Below are positions 1 through 13,135 of a stretch of 64,000 nt of DNA, one piece after another; position 1 is the first letter of the stretch; the number at the start of each line of letters is the position of its first letter. This DNA comes from Alphaproteobacteria bacterium (GTDB lineage Bacteria > Pseudomonadota > Alphaproteobacteria > Reyranellales > Reyranellaceae), in assembly GCA_017308235.1 (NCBI GenBank), contig JAFKFL010000017.1, positions 122,678 through 186,677 of the forward strand, given 5' to 3'. The position numbers and the translations under genes are program-made. A model generated the notes under the pieces. That model made no database searches and was not told the DNA's origin. It saw nothing but the letters and a program-made list of their open reading frames with translations.

Positions 1-586
1 CAAGTCGGGCTTCGTCGAAGCCCTCCGTACCTTTGGGCCGCATCGGCAGCACGAGATACCGCATGTCGGCGGTCGAATCGTGAACGCGCACCGCCACGTC
101 GTCAGCAAGATGAGTACCGAATTCGGCAAGCACGGTGCGCGGCTCATGCACGGCGCGGCTGCGATAGGCACGGCTCTTGTACCAGTCGGGCGGAATGCCG
201 AGCACCATGCGCGGGTAGCAGGAGCAGAGAGTGCAGACGACGAGATTGTGTACCTGCGGCGTGTTCTCGACCACGATCAGCCGGGTCGGTTGATCCATTT
301 GCACGCCCGCCTCGTCGGCCGCCGTGCTGCCGTCCTTGAGGAGGCGGGTCTTGAAGGTCGGATCGACCCAGGCGCGGGCCACCAGCTTCGCTCCGAGATG
401 AGGGCCGCGCGCATCCATGCGCTCGATCGCCTCACGGATCTCATCGGCGGTCAGGAAGCCTTTTTCGATCAAAAGCTCGCGAACGGCGATCTCCAGCCGC
501 TTGTGATGAGTGAGCGTGTCGTCATGATCCGGCCGCGGCGCGTGCGGATTGGGGCCTTCGTGGGTATGGGGGATGTTGTCCATCAT
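1..586 (-). CDS. Nitrile hydratase alpha / thiocyanate hydrolase gamma-type subunit, partial
   Basis: Catalytic metal-binding subunit of the nitrile hydratase family, which hydrates nitriles to amides (or hydrolyses thiocyanate). The gene runs off the left edge, so the C-terminus is missing. Reading on the minus strand from ATG at 586, the motif VCTLCSCYPR lies at about residues 117-126; Cys118, Cys121, Ser122 and Cys123 are the claw-setting ligands. Thr in the second position of CTLCSC is the cobalt-type signature (iron-type enzymes have Ser). The following segment PPDWYKSRAYRSR is also typical of the family. It starts 10 bases after the stop of the beta C-domain gene and is probably the last gene of that operon. 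The substrate cannot be told from this sequence. Confidence 0.9.
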   Translation of the reverse strand, partial: MMDNIPHTHEGPNPHAPRPDHDDTLTHHKRLEIAVRELLIEKGFLTADEIREAIERMDARGPHLGAKLVARAWVDPTFKTRLLKDGSTAADEAGVQMDQPTRLIVVENTPQVHNLVVCTLCSCYPRMVLGIPPDWYKSRAYRSRAVHEPRTVLAEFGTHLADDVAVRVHDSTADMRYLVLPMRPKGTEGFDEARL

Positions 587-596
587 GGCTTGATCC

Positions 597-3315
<2,719 letters not shown>

Positions 3316-3323
3316 GGTCCTTC

Positions 3324-3635
3324 TTACGGTCCGTGGTTGAAGGCGACTTCGTAGTGGGTGGCGAAGTCGTCGAAGCTGGAGAGCGCGGCGCGCCCCTCCG
3401 GTTCGACGATCGCGGTCGAGACATCGTCGCCGGCGAAGGCCTTGATCGAGTCGAGCGACTCCCAGAGGGTCATGGCGACGAATTCGCTCTGACCCTCGTC
3501 GTCGCGCCGCAGCAGCCAGGCACCGCGATGCCCGGCAAGCTGGCCAAGCGCGGGAAAGACGTTCTCGGTGGCATGTTTCTGGTAGGCGCTGGCGGTCGAG
3601 GCGAGGGCCTGCCCGCGCCAAAGGCGAACGATCAT
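3324..3635 (-). CDS. ABM (antibiotic biosynthesis monooxygenase-like) domain protein
   Basis: A 103-residue protein that looks like a single dimeric alpha/beta-barrel (ABM) domain: MIVRLWRGQA as the first strand, a helix with YQKHATENVFPAL, then GAWLLRRDD and EFVAMTLWESLDSIKAF, the strand-helix pattern of the fold. Members range from quinol or polyketide monooxygenases to proteins of unknown role, so the reaction cannot be named. It lies between the acyl-CoA dehydrogenase (1 base away) and the degenerate SDR, very probably co-transcribed with both. Confidence 0.7.
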   Translation of the reverse strand: MIVRLWRGQALASTASAYQKHATENVFPALGQLAGHRGAWLLRRDDEGQSEFVAMTLWESLDSIKAFAGDDVSTAIVEPEGRAALSSFDDFATHYEVAFNHGP

Positions 3636-3636
3636 G

Positions 3637-4791
3637 TCAGTCGACTCCCTGGTAGTGTGGTTCGGCAGCGATCTGCCGGCCGATCACCAAACGCTGAATG
3701 TCGGATGTTCCTTCATAGATCTTGCAGACCCGCGCATCGCGATAGATGCGCTCGACCGGGAAATCGTTCAGGTAGCCGTAGCCGCCGTGGATCTGCAGCG
3801 CGTTCGAGCAGATCTCTTCCACCGTTTCGGAGGCGAACAACTTGGCCATCGACGCTTGCTTGAGGCAGGGCTGGCCGGCGTCGCGCAAGCGGGCGGCGTG
3901 CAGCACCATGAGTTCGGCGGCCTGCAGCGAGGTCGCCATGTCGGCCAGCCGAAAGCTGATGGCTTGATGCTCGATGATGGGCTTGCCGAAGGTCCACCGT
4001 TCCTTGGCATAGGCGAGGGCGGCGTCATAGGCGGCGCGGGCCATGCCGACTGACTGGGCGGCGACACCGATGCGGCCTCCTTCCAGGCCACCGAGGGCGA
4101 TGCGCAGGCCGTCGCCTTCGTTGCCCAGCATCTGGTCGGGCAGGACCTCGCAATCCTCGAAGGCGATCTGGCAATGGTCCGACGAGCGCTGTCCCATCGT
4201 GTGCTCGACGCGGACAACCTTGTAACCGGGCGTCGTCGTCGGGACGACGAAGGCAGAGAGGCCGCGCTTGCCGGCTGCCGGGTCGGTCACAGCAAAGACC
4301 AGCGCAGTATCCGCGCTTTGGCCCGAGGTGATGAATTGCTTGGTGCCATTCAGTACAAATTTGTTGCCGACCCGCCGAGCCCGGGTCGCAATCGCTGCGG
4401 CATCAGAACCGGCGCCTGGCTCGGTGAGGCAAAAGGCACCGAGCTGCAAGCCTTGGGCGAGCGGACGCAGAAAGCGCTCCTTCTGCTCAGGCGTTCCATA
4501 TTTGAGCAGGGCCAGGCAAACGAGCGAGTTGTGGACCTGGAAGGCCGTCGATGTCGCCCCGCAGGCGGCCGCGATCTCAATGACCGCCAGGACATAGGAG
4601 ACGTAGTCTGCGCCGGCGCCGCCATGTTCGGCCGGTACGGTCATGCCCAGCAGGCCAAGCTCGCCCATCTTCGCAAAGGCCTCGCGCGGAAAACGCGGCA
4701 CGCGGTCACGCTCGGCCGCGGTTGGCGCGAGCTCGCGTTGCGCGAACTGGTGCGCCGTGTCGCGAATCTGCTTCTGGCTTTCACTGAGCAT
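3637..4791 (-). CDS. Acyl-CoA dehydrogenase
   Basis: FAD-dependent alpha,beta-dehydrogenation of an acyl-CoA thioester, feeding electrons to ETF. The 384-residue length and all main blocks fit the short/medium-chain family: FCLTEPGAGSDAAA (FAD and substrate contacts), NGTKQFITSG, TMGQRSSDHCQIAFEDCEVL, and near the C-terminus QIHGGYGYLNDFPVERIYRD followed by KIYEGTSDIQR, where Glu360 is the expected catalytic base. First gene of a three-gene minus-strand unit with the ABM and SDR genes; an AraC-type regulator is divergent, about 95 bases away. The exact acyl substrate is not readable. Confidence 0.95.
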   Translation of the reverse strand: MLSESQKQIRDTAHQFAQRELAPTAAERDRVPRFPREAFAKMGELGLLGMTVPAEHGGAGADYVSYVLAVIEIAAACGATSTAFQVHNSLVCLALLKYGTPEQKERFLRPLAQGLQLGAFCLTEPGAGSDAAAIATRARRVGNKFVLNGTKQFITSGQSADTALVFAVTDPAAGKRGLSAFVVPTTTPGYKVVRVEHTMGQRSSDHCQIAFEDCEVLPDQMLGNEGDGLRIALGGLEGGRIGVAAQSVGMARAAYDAALAYAKERWTFGKPIIEHQAISFRLADMATSLQAAELMVLHAARLRDAGQPCLKQASMAKLFASETVEEICSNALQIHGGYGYLNDFPVERIYRDARVCKIYEGTSDIQRLVIGRQIAAEPHYQGVD

Positions 4792-4886
4792 GGTTCAAGC
4801 TAGAAAACTCGATCACTGGCGGTATTGGTCAAAATTGCATGAGTTGGCGTGTTGACAGCCTCCGGCGCCGACGGTTGAGTCGGCGC

Positions 4887-5717
4887 ATGTCGCGCCGCGA
4901 CCCCTGCAATTCGACGCGCTATTGGTGGGACCGACATCTCTCCGGTCTCAGCCTGCTCTGCGCCGACTTCACCACGCACGAATATCCACCGCATGTGCAC
5001 GAGGCGCTGGTTGTCGCCGTGACGGAGGAGGGTGGATCCGTGATCCGCAGTCGCGGCCAGGTCGAGGAGGCACATCCCTCGACGCTGTTTGTCTTCAATC
5101 CAGCCGAACCGCACGCCGGATGGATGGGATGGAGCAATCGCTGGCAGTACCGTTCGATGTACCTCACGCAGGCCGCGCTCGATCAGGTGGCGGCGGGCCT
5201 CGGCATCGAATCGGTGCCTTACTTCACGCGTAACATGTTCGGCGATCCTGATTTGATCGCGGGCTTCCTGGCGATGCACCACGCCATTGAGGAAGGGCAC
5301 GATGTTTTCTACGAACGCGAGCTTCTGATCGGGTCGTTTGGCAAACTCTTTCAGCGGCACGGCAGCGGCCGCGACCGAATCAAGGCGGCGCCCCGCGATC
5401 GCGTACTACTCGCGCGCGCCATCGACCGCATGCAGGCGGAATACGACACCGAGCTGCGGTTGGAGGACCTCGCCCAGCATGTCGGCCTCACGACTTTCCA
5501 GCTCATCGGCCTTTTCAAGCGAACAGTCGGCCTCGCGCCACACGCCTACTTGACCCAAATCCGCCTCGGTGCGGCATGTCGGTATCTGCGCCATTCACCG
5601 GCCTTGGCCGAGGTCGCCGCCACCGTGGGCTTCTATGACCAGAGCGCCCTCAACAAGCACTTCAAGCGCTGCTACGGCATCACACCCTTGCAGTTCGCGC
5701 GCGCCGCAGCGGCCTAG
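4887..5717 (+). CDS. AraC-family transcriptional regulator
   Basis: A 276-residue DNA-binding regulator. The N-terminal part is an AraC cupin-like sensing domain (EYPPHVHEALVVAV, FNPAEPHAG); the last 100 residues hold the two helix-turn-helix motifs, with LEDLAQHVGLTTFQLIGLFKR and the signature ending VAATVGFYDQSALNKHFKR and YGITPLQFARA. ATG 4887 (MSRRDPCNST) is preferred; an ATG at 4839 would add 16 arginine-rich residues that look like translated leader. It is divergent from the acyl-CoA dehydrogenase unit, which is its most likely target. Confidence 0.9.
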   Translation: MSRRDPCNSTRYWWDRHLSGLSLLCADFTTHEYPPHVHEALVVAVTEEGGSVIRSRGQVEEAHPSTLFVFNPAEPHAGWMGWSNRWQYRSMYLTQAALDQVAAGLGIESVPYFTRNMFGDPDLIAGFLAMHHAIEEGHDVFYERELLIGSFGKLFQRHGSGRDRIKAAPRDRVLLARAIDRMQAEYDTELRLEDLAQHVGLTTFQLIGLFKRTVGLAPHAYLTQIRLGAACRYLRHSPALAEVAATVGFYDQSALNKHFKRCYGITPLQFARAAAA

Positions 5718-5763
5718 CAATTTTTGCCAATACGCCTGAGCGCGCCGGCCGTATCGGTCGGCA

Positions 5764-6468
5764 ATGCATCTTTTTTGTCATGAGAATCCGGAAACGCTGT
5801 CGCTCGAGACCGAGGTGGTCGAAACACGACCGGGTCGAGCGGTCTTGGGGCAATCGCCATTCTATCCCGGCGGTGGCGGCCAACTCGCCGACCGCGGTGT
5901 CCTCCGCTGGCGGGATGGCGAAGTGACGGTCACCGGCTTCGAATATTCAGCCGGGAAGCTCTGGCATCTGCTCGAATCGCAGGCTGAGATCGCAGGCATG
6001 GTCGAAGCCGTCGTCGATCCGGATTTTCGCCGCAAGATGCGCCAGCTCCATACCGACACGCATATCCTGAATGCCCTCGTCTTCCAGACTTTCGATGGTG
6101 CCCTTGTGACGGGTGTGCAGATGGCCGGGGACGGCACGGCTCGCATGGATTTCGATGTGCCCAATGCCGACAACGATCGCCTGCGGGCACTCGAAGGGCC
6201 GATCAACGACCTGATCCGCCAGGATATCCCGGTCAACTTCGCCTACGTGCCGATGCATGAGGCGCAGGCGGAACGTGGTCTGATCCGCAGCCGTTCGGTC
6301 GCGCCGCCGCCGACGCCGGACGGTTTGATCCGGGTCGTGGAGATCGAAGGCCTCGATCGTGGAGGCACCCATCTCGCTTCGACCCGCGGCTCGCCGCCCA
6401 TCCGCATTCTCAAGGTCGACAACAAAGGCCGCCATAACAGACGGGTGCGCATCGCTTTGGCCGAATAA
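5764..6468 (+). CDS. AlaX-like alanyl-tRNA editing domain protein lacking the metal-binding Cys
   Basis: Stand-alone homologue of the alanyl-tRNA synthetase editing domain, a family that deacylates Ser- or Gly-charged tRNA-Ala. It has QSPFYPGGGGQLADRG, the first zinc pair HTDTH (His96, His100) and the second block as GLDRGGTHL with His203. In active family members that block reads like DxQxCGGTH; here the stretch is shorter and the Cys ligand is missing, with no sign of a frameshift. The zinc site is therefore reduced to three His, and activity is uncertain. The 234-residue length suits a medium AlaX. Confidence 0.8.
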   Translation: MHLFCHENPETLSLETEVVETRPGRAVLGQSPFYPGGGGQLADRGVLRWRDGEVTVTGFEYSAGKLWHLLESQAEIAGMVEAVVDPDFRRKMRQLHTDTHILNALVFQTFDGALVTGVQMAGDGTARMDFDVPNADNDRLRALEGPINDLIRQDIPVNFAYVPMHEAQAERGLIRSRSVAPPPTPDGLIRVVEIEGLDRGGTHLASTRGSPPIRILKVDNKGRHNRRVRIALAE

Positions 6469-6519
6469 CCTTGACTTCGGGACACCATATGTTGCTTTAT
6501 CCCCTTAGGTGCGCGGCAT

Positions 6520-6819
6520 ATGTTGTTGAGACCACGTCAGATTTTGGCTCCGATGATCTTCGCCACGGTGTTTGGCTATTTCGGCTACCACCTCGTGAAC
6601 GGCGATCGCGGCCTGCTGGCCATGGTGCATCTGCAACGTGAGAACCAGATCGCTGACCAGAATTTCGCTGAAGCCGAAGCTACGCGGAAGATTTGGGAGC
6701 AGCGGGTATCCGAACTGCGCAACCAGAGCCTGGACCCTGACATGCTCGACGAGCGCGCGCGCGTCTTGCTGAACTACGCCGGCAAGGACGACCTCGTCAT
6801 CTTCACGCCGACGCGATAA
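6520..6819 (+). CDS. ftsB: Septum formation initiator FtsB/DivIC family
   Basis: A 99-residue bitopic membrane protein of the divisome. A transmembrane segment spans about residues 9-26 (ILAPMIFATVFGYFGYHLV), followed by a periplasmic heptad-type region (LQRENQIADQNFAEAEATRK) and the family ending LNYAGKDDLVIF, which matches the DivIC/FtsB C-terminal pattern. Location between eno and pdhA is the standard place for this gene in alphaproteobacteria. It would act with FtsL and FtsQ to activate septal peptidoglycan synthesis. Confidence 0.88.
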   Translation: MLLRPRQILAPMIFATVFGYFGYHLVNGDRGLLAMVHLQRENQIADQNFAEAEATRKIWEQRVSELRNQSLDPDMLDERARVLLNYAGKDDLVIFTPTR

Positions 6820-6936
6820 GCCGGCTCGCCTCGCGGCTGGCTGAAACAAACTGTCCGAGGCGATCGGACTTGCGCAAACAATCGCTCAAATGCTGCGGCG
6901 CACGCGAGGTTGCATTGATTTTTACCTGAGAGATCA

Positions 6937-6964
6937 ATGACATCGACGGCGGCAATGCTATAAG
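6937..6964 (+). promoter_or_regulatory. Putative promoter of the pyruvate dehydrogenase operon
   Basis: ATGACA (6937-6942) and TATAAG (6959-6964) are 16 bases apart, in the 175-base gap between ftsB and pdhA. Transcription would begin near 6971, giving a short leader before the ATG at 6995. Motif match only. Confidence 0.35.
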
Positions 6965-6994
6965 CCGCATCGAGGGTCATTGAAGGGGATTGCC

Positions 6995-8047
6995 ATGGCG
7001 AAGCCGGTCGCGAAGGCGAAGGAGGAGACGCTTCCTGCCAAGACGAAAGCGGCGTCGAAATCACCCGGGCCCGGCGACAACAGCGTCAGTCCCCATCAGC
7101 TCAAGGCGTTTTACCACGACATGTTGCTGATCCGCCGCTTCGAGGAGCGGGCGGGCCAGCTTTACGGCATGGGACTGATCGGCGGCTTTTGCCATCTCTA
7201 TATCGGCCAGGAAGCCGTCGTGGTCGGCATGCAGTCCACGATCCGAAAAGGGGACACAATCGTCACTTCCTACCGTGACCACGGCCACATGCTTGCCGCC
7301 GGCATGGACCCCAAGGGCGTGATGGCCGAGCTGACAGGGCGCAGCGGCGGCTACTCCAAGGGCAAGGGCGGCTCGATGCATATGTTCAGTCGCGAGAAGA
7401 ACTTCTTTGGCGGCCACGGCATCGTCGGCGCCCAGGTGCCAATCGGCACCGGTCTGGCCTTCGCGCACAAGTACAGCGGCGACAAGGATGTCTCGCTCAC
7501 CTATCTCGGCGACGGTGCCGCCAACCAGGGCCAAGTCTACGAATCGATGAACATGGCCGCGCTCTGGAAGCTGCCTGTGATCTACATCATCGAGAACAAT
7601 CGCTACGGCATGGGGACGTCGGTCGAGCGCGCGTCGGCGGTCACCGAGCTCCACCGCCATGGCGAGGCGTTCGGCATTCCGGGTGTGGAGGTCGACGGCA
7701 TGGATGTGCTGGCCGTACGAGCAGCGGGTGAGAAGGCGGTGGAGCATGCGCGCAGCGGCGCCGGCCCGTATCTCCTCGAAATGCAGACCTATCGCTATCG
7801 CGGGCACTCGATGAGCGACCCCGCCAAGTACCGGAGCAAGGAAGAAGTGGACAAGTATCGCAGCGAACGTGATCCGATCGACCACCTGCGCAAGCTCCTG
7901 ATCGACGGCAAGGTCGCAGACGAGGCTGCACTGAAAGCAGTCGACACCGAAGTCCGCAAAACCATCGGCGATGCCGCCGAATATGCCCAGCACAGCCCCG
8001 AGCCCGACCCGTCGGAGCTATGGACCGACGTCCTGGTCGGAGCCTGA
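6995..8047 (+). CDS. pdhA: Pyruvate dehydrogenase E1 component, alpha subunit
   Basis: ThDP-binding subunit of E1, which decarboxylates pyruvate and passes the acetyl group to lipoyl domains. It has 350 residues with a Lys/Ala-rich N-terminal tail, then [14 protein letters not shown], the GGSMHMF loop with its histidine, the ThDP motif starting GDGAANQG (Gly172-Asp173-Gly174) and ending [10 protein letters not shown], and the phosphorylation-loop region [19 protein letters not shown] 6995 is chosen for the GAAGGGGA site upstream; a TTG at 6980 is unlikely. First gene of pdhA-pdhB-pdhC-lpd. Confidence 0.97.
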   Translation: MAKPVAKAKEETLPAKTKAASKSPGPGDNSVSPHQLKAFYHDMLLIRRFEERAGQLYGMGLIGGFCHLYIGQEAVVVGMQSTIRKGDTIVTSYRDHGHMLAAGMDPKGVMAELTGRSGGYSKGKGGSMHMFSREKNFFGGHGIVGAQVPIGTGLAFAHKYSGDKDVSLTYLGDGAANQGQVYESMNMAALWKLPVIYIIENNRYGMGTSVERASAVTELHRHGEAFGIPGVEVDGMDVLAVRAAGEKAVEHARSGAGPYLLEMQTYRYRGHSMSDPAKYRSKEEVDKYRSERDPIDHLRKLLIDGKVADEAALKAVDTEVRKTIGDAAEYAQHSPEPDPSELWTDVLVGA

Positions 8048-8049
8048 TC

Positions 8050-9429
<1,380 letters not shown>

Positions 9430-9444
9430 GGGCAGGAGGGCGGC

Positions 9445-10743
9445 ATGTCGATCAACATTCTGATGCCGGCGCTCTCGCCCACCATGACCGAGGGCAAGCT
9501 CGCCAAATGGCACGTCAAGGTGGGGGATACGGTTACGTCCGGCCAAGTCGTGTGCGAGATCGAGACCGACAAGGCCACGATGGAAGTCGAAGCGGTCGAC
9601 GAGGGCAAGGTCGGCCAGATCGTGGTGCCAGAAGGCGCCGAGGGCGTGAAGGTGAATGCCGTGATCGCCATCCTGCTCGAGGAAGGCGAGACGTCGGTAC
9701 CCGCCGGCGCTGCAGCGGCAGCACCACCTCCAGCGCCCGCGACGGCTGCGGCCCCAACATCCCAGACAGCGTCTCCACCAACGGCACCGAAGCCCGCCGC
9801 CGCACCTGCGCCGCCGCCAACTCCAGCCGCTGCCACGGCGCCTAGTGGACAGCGCATCTTTGCGTCACCCCTGGCCAAGCGGATCGCCACGGAAAAAGGC
9901 ATCAACCTCGCGTCGGTTAAAGGGTCCGGTCCTAACGGACGGATCGTCAAGGCTGACGTCGAAGCGGCCAAGCCGGGCGCAGCGCCGGCAGGGACGGCTG
10001 CTCCAGCGCCTCGCCCCAGGCCTTCCGCTCCTGCCCAGCCGATCATGACGGCGCCCGGCGACCAGCGCATTCCGCACACGGCGGTGCGCAAGGTCATCGC
10101 GCGGCGCATGCTCGAATCCAAGCAGACCGTTCCGCATTTCTATCTCACCGTCGAGCTGGAGATCGACGCATTGCTGGCGGCCCGGCAAGCGATCAACGAA
10201 GTGGCACGCAAGCTCGATGCCAAGGTCTCGGTCAACGACATGATGATCAAGGCTTGCGCCAAGGCCTTGCGTGACCATCCCGAGTGCAACGCGTCGTGGA
10301 CTGAAAACGAAATGATCCAGTACGGCGCGGTCGACATCTCCGTCGCAGTTGCCACTGACCGCGGCCTCATCACGCCGATCGTCCGTAACGCGGATATGAA
10401 AGGCATGGCGCAGATCTCGATCGAGATGAAGGACCTCGCCGCGCGCGCCAAGGCAGGCAAACTGAAGCTCGATGAATTCCAGGGCGGAGGGTTCACGATC
10501 TCCAATCTCGGCATGTTCGGCGTCAAGGAATTTGCGGCCATCATCAATCCGCCACAGGCGATGATCCTTGCCGTCGGCGTAGGCGAGGAGCGGGTGGTAG
10601 CGCGCAAGGGCCAGATGGTGATCCGCAACATGATGAGCTGCACGCTCGCGGTCGACCATCGTGTCGTCGATGGCGCCATGGGCGCACAGTTCCTGCAAAC
10701 GCTGCGGGCCTACGTCGAACAGCCGGCCTCGATGCTGGTCTAG
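9445..10743 (+). CDS. pdhC: Pyruvate dehydrogenase E2, dihydrolipoamide acetyltransferase
   Basis: Core of the complex; transfers acetyl from lipoyl-lysine to CoA. Domain order in 432 residues: one lipoyl domain (1-78, Lys43 in [11 protein letters not shown], nearly identical to that of pdhB), a long Ala/Pro linker, the peripheral-subunit-binding domain (FASPLAKRIATEKGINL and GSGPNGRIVKADVE, about 135-175), a second linker, and the catalytic domain ending with DHRVVDGAMGAQFL, the His-x-x-x-Asp-Gly active site. AGGAGG stands directly upstream of ATG 9445. Confidence 0.97.
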   Translation: MSINILMPALSPTMTEGKLAKWHVKVGDTVTSGQVVCEIETDKATMEVEAVDEGKVGQIVVPEGAEGVKVNAVIAILLEEGETSVPAGAAAAAPPPAPATAAAPTSQTASPPTAPKPAAAPAPPPTPAAATAPSGQRIFASPLAKRIATEKGINLASVKGSGPNGRIVKADVEAAKPGAAPAGTAAPAPRPRPSAPAQPIMTAPGDQRIPHTAVRKVIARRMLESKQTVPHFYLTVELEIDALLAARQAINEVARKLDAKVSVNDMMIKACAKALRDHPECNASWTENEMIQYGAVDISVAVATDRGLITPIVRNADMKGMAQISIEMKDLAARAKAGKLKLDEFQGGGFTISNLGMFGVKEFAAIINPPQAMILAVGVGEERVVARKGQMVIRNMMSCTLAVDHRVVDGAMGAQFLQTLRAYVEQPASMLV

Positions 10744-10753
10744 GAGCCAAGCC

Positions 10754-12166
10754 ATGGCCGATACGAACTTCGACATCATCGTGGTGGGCGGCGGGCCTGG
10801 CGGCTACGTCGCGGCGATCCGCGCCGCACAGTTTGGCATGAAAACCGCCGTGGTCGAGCGCGAGCATATGGGGGGCATCTGCCTCAACTGGGGCTGTATT
10901 CCGACCAAGGCCTTACTGCGTACTTCGGAAGTTTACAGCCTGATCAAGCATGCCGAATCCTTCGGCCTCTCGGTGAAGGACGTTTCCTACGACGCCAAGA
11001 AGATCGTGGAGCGCTCACGCAAGGTGGCGAACCAGCTCAGCAATGGCGTCAAAGGCCTGATGCGCAAGAACAAGATCACGGTGTTCGACGGCACAGCCAA
11101 ACTCGCGGGAGTGGAGGCCGGGCAGCGCAAGCTCGCCGTGGCGATGAACGACAAGAGCAACCTCGTGCTCACCGCCAAGAACGTGATCCTGGCGACCGGC
11201 GCTCGCGCTCGGCAGCTCCCTGGCCTGGAGACTGACGGCAAGCTCATATGGAGCTACAAGGAGGCGATGGTGCCTCCCGAATTCCCGAAATCGCTGCTGG
11301 TCGTGGGCTCAGGCGCAATCGGCATTGAGTTCGCGAGCTTCTTTCGCACCATGGGTGCGGAGGTGACAGTGTGCGAGGTGCTGGATCGCATCCTGCCGGT
11401 CGAGGACGAGGAGGTGTCAGCCTTCGCCAAGCGCGCCTTCGAGAAACAAGGGATGAAGATCCTGACCAGCGCCACAGTATCGGGCCTCAAGAAAGGGGCC
11501 AACAATGTGACGGCGACGATCACGGCAGGAGGCAAGACGCAGGAGATCACCGTCGATCGCGTGATCAGCGCGGTCGGGATCGTGGGCAATGTCGAGAACA
11601 TCGGCCTCGAAGGCACCAAGGTGAAGGTCGAGAAGACGCACATCGTGATCGATCGATGGGGCTTCACTGGCGAACCCAATGTCTATGCGATCGGTGACGT
11701 CGCGGGACCGCCGTGGCTCGCCCACAAGGCGATGCACGAAGGCGTGCTAGTCGTGGAGAAGATCGCAGGCGTGAAGGGTGTGCATCCGATGGTGACGACC
11801 AACATCCCGGGCTGCACCTATTGCCAGCCGCAGGTCGCGAGCATCGGCCTCACCGAGACGGCCGCCAAGGCAAATGGGCGACAGGTGAAGGTCGGCAAGT
11901 TTCCTTTCATCGGGAATGGCAAGGCGATTGCGCTGGGTGAGCCCGAGGGCTTCATCAAGACAATCTTCGACGCCAAGACCGGCGAGCTCCTGGGCGCCCA
12001 TATGATCGGCGCCGAGGTGACCGAGCTGATCCAGGGCTACAGCGTCGCAAAGACCCTGGAGACGACAGAGGCCGAGCTGATGGCCACGGTGTTCCCGCAT
12101 CCGACACTCTCGGAAATGATGCACGAGTCGGTACTGGCGGCCTACGGCCGGACGCTCCATATCTAG
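10754..12166 (+). CDS. lpd: Dihydrolipoamide dehydrogenase (E3)
   Basis: FAD flavoprotein that reoxidises dihydrolipoyl groups with NAD+. The 470 residues show the FAD motif VVGGGPGGYVAA, the redox disulfide in GGICLNWGCIPTKALL (Cys43, Cys48), the NAD motif VVGSGAIGIEFAS, YAIGDVAGPPWLAHKA and the dimer-interface HPHPTLSEMMHE with the active-site His-Glu pair. No lipoyl domain is fused at its N-terminus. Start ATG 10754 follows TAGGAG; it is 10 bases after the pdhC stop, so it should serve this complex. Confidence 0.97.
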   Translation: MADTNFDIIVVGGGPGGYVAAIRAAQFGMKTAVVEREHMGGICLNWGCIPTKALLRTSEVYSLIKHAESFGLSVKDVSYDAKKIVERSRKVANQLSNGVKGLMRKNKITVFDGTAKLAGVEAGQRKLAVAMNDKSNLVLTAKNVILATGARARQLPGLETDGKLIWSYKEAMVPPEFPKSLLVVGSGAIGIEFASFFRTMGAEVTVCEVLDRILPVEDEEVSAFAKRAFEKQGMKILTSATVSGLKKGANNVTATITAGGKTQEITVDRVISAVGIVGNVENIGLEGTKVKVEKTHIVIDRWGFTGEPNVYAIGDVAGPPWLAHKAMHEGVLVVEKIAGVKGVHPMVTTNIPGCTYCQPQVASIGLTETAAKANGRQVKVGKFPFIGNGKAIALGEPEGFIKTIFDAKTGELLGAHMIGAEVTELIQGYSVAKTLETTEAELMATVFPHPTLSEMMHESVLAAYGRTLHI

Positions 12167-12172
12167 GACGCC

Positions 12173-13129
12173 ATGGACGGATTCGACAAAGCGCCGCTCA
12201 GCCGCGCCGAACGCCATCCCGAAAAGGCGCATCGGCCGGACAATCCCATTCCGCGCAAGCCGGAGTGGATTCGCGTGCGTGCGCCCAATTCACCGGAGTA
12301 CGCCGAGACCAAGCGCCTGATGCGCCAATATGGCCTCGCCACGGTGTGTGAGGAGGCGGCTTGCCCCAATATCGGCGAATGTTGGAAGCACAAGCACGCG
12401 ACCTTCATGATCATGGGCGAGACCTGCACGCGGGCCTGCGCCTTCTGCAATGTCGCGACCGGCAAGCCCGGCGCGCTCAATCCGCACGAACCTGCAAATA
12501 TCGCGGAAGCCGTCGGTAAGCTGGGCCTCGGCCATGTGGTCGTGACATCGGTCGATCGCGACGATCTGGATGACGGTGGGGCAGGGCACTTCGCCCAGGT
12601 GATCGAGGCGCTGCACAAGTCTGCGCCGACGACCACGGTGGAGGTGCTGACCCCCGACTTCATGCGCAAGCCGGGCGCGATCGAGACCGTCGTCTCTGCG
12701 CGGCCCGATGTGTTCAACCACAACCTCGAGACCGTGCCGCGGCTCTATCCAACAATTCGGCCGGGCGCGCGGTACTTCACCTCGCTTCGTCTGCTTGCGC
12801 GGGTCAAGGAGACCGATCCCGCGATGTTCACCAAGTCAGGCCTGATGGTCGGGCTGGGCGAGACGCGCGAGGAGATCCTGCAGGTCATGGACGATCTGCG
12901 TGCCGCCGACGTCGATTTCCTGACCGTGGGCCAGTACCTGCAGCCGACGCCCAAGCATGCGCCGCTCGATCGCTTCTGGACGCCGGCTGAATTCGAGGAG
13001 CTGGCAGCCCATGCCCGGGCCAAGGGCTTCCTGATGGTCTCTGCCTCGCCGCTCACGCGCTCCAGCTACCATGCCGGCGATGACTTCGCCCGCCTGCGTG
13101 CCGCACGGACGGCCCAAACCAGACCCTGA
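12173..13129 (+). CDS. lipA: Lipoyl synthase
   Basis: Radical-SAM enzyme that inserts two sulfur atoms into octanoyl-lysine to make the lipoyl cofactor. In 318 residues the auxiliary cluster ligands are Cys59, Cys64 and Cys70 ([12 protein letters not shown]), the radical-SAM cluster is Cys85, Cys89, Cys92 (CTRACAFC), and the C-terminal serine motif is RSSYHAGDD. It starts 6 bases after lpd, so cofactor synthesis is probably co-transcribed with the PDH complex that consumes it. Confidence 0.97.
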   Translation: MDGFDKAPLSRAERHPEKAHRPDNPIPRKPEWIRVRAPNSPEYAETKRLMRQYGLATVCEEAACPNIGECWKHKHATFMIMGETCTRACAFCNVATGKPGALNPHEPANIAEAVGKLGLGHVVVTSVDRDDLDDGGAGHFAQVIEALHKSAPTTTVEVLTPDFMRKPGAIETVVSARPDVFNHNLETVPRLYPTIRPGARYFTSLRLLARVKETDPAMFTKSGLMVGLGETREEILQVMDDLRAADVDFLTVGQYLQPTPKHAPLDRFWTPAEFEELAAHARAKGFLMVSASPLTRSSYHAGDDFARLRAARTAQTRP

Positions 13130-13135
13130 GCCATC

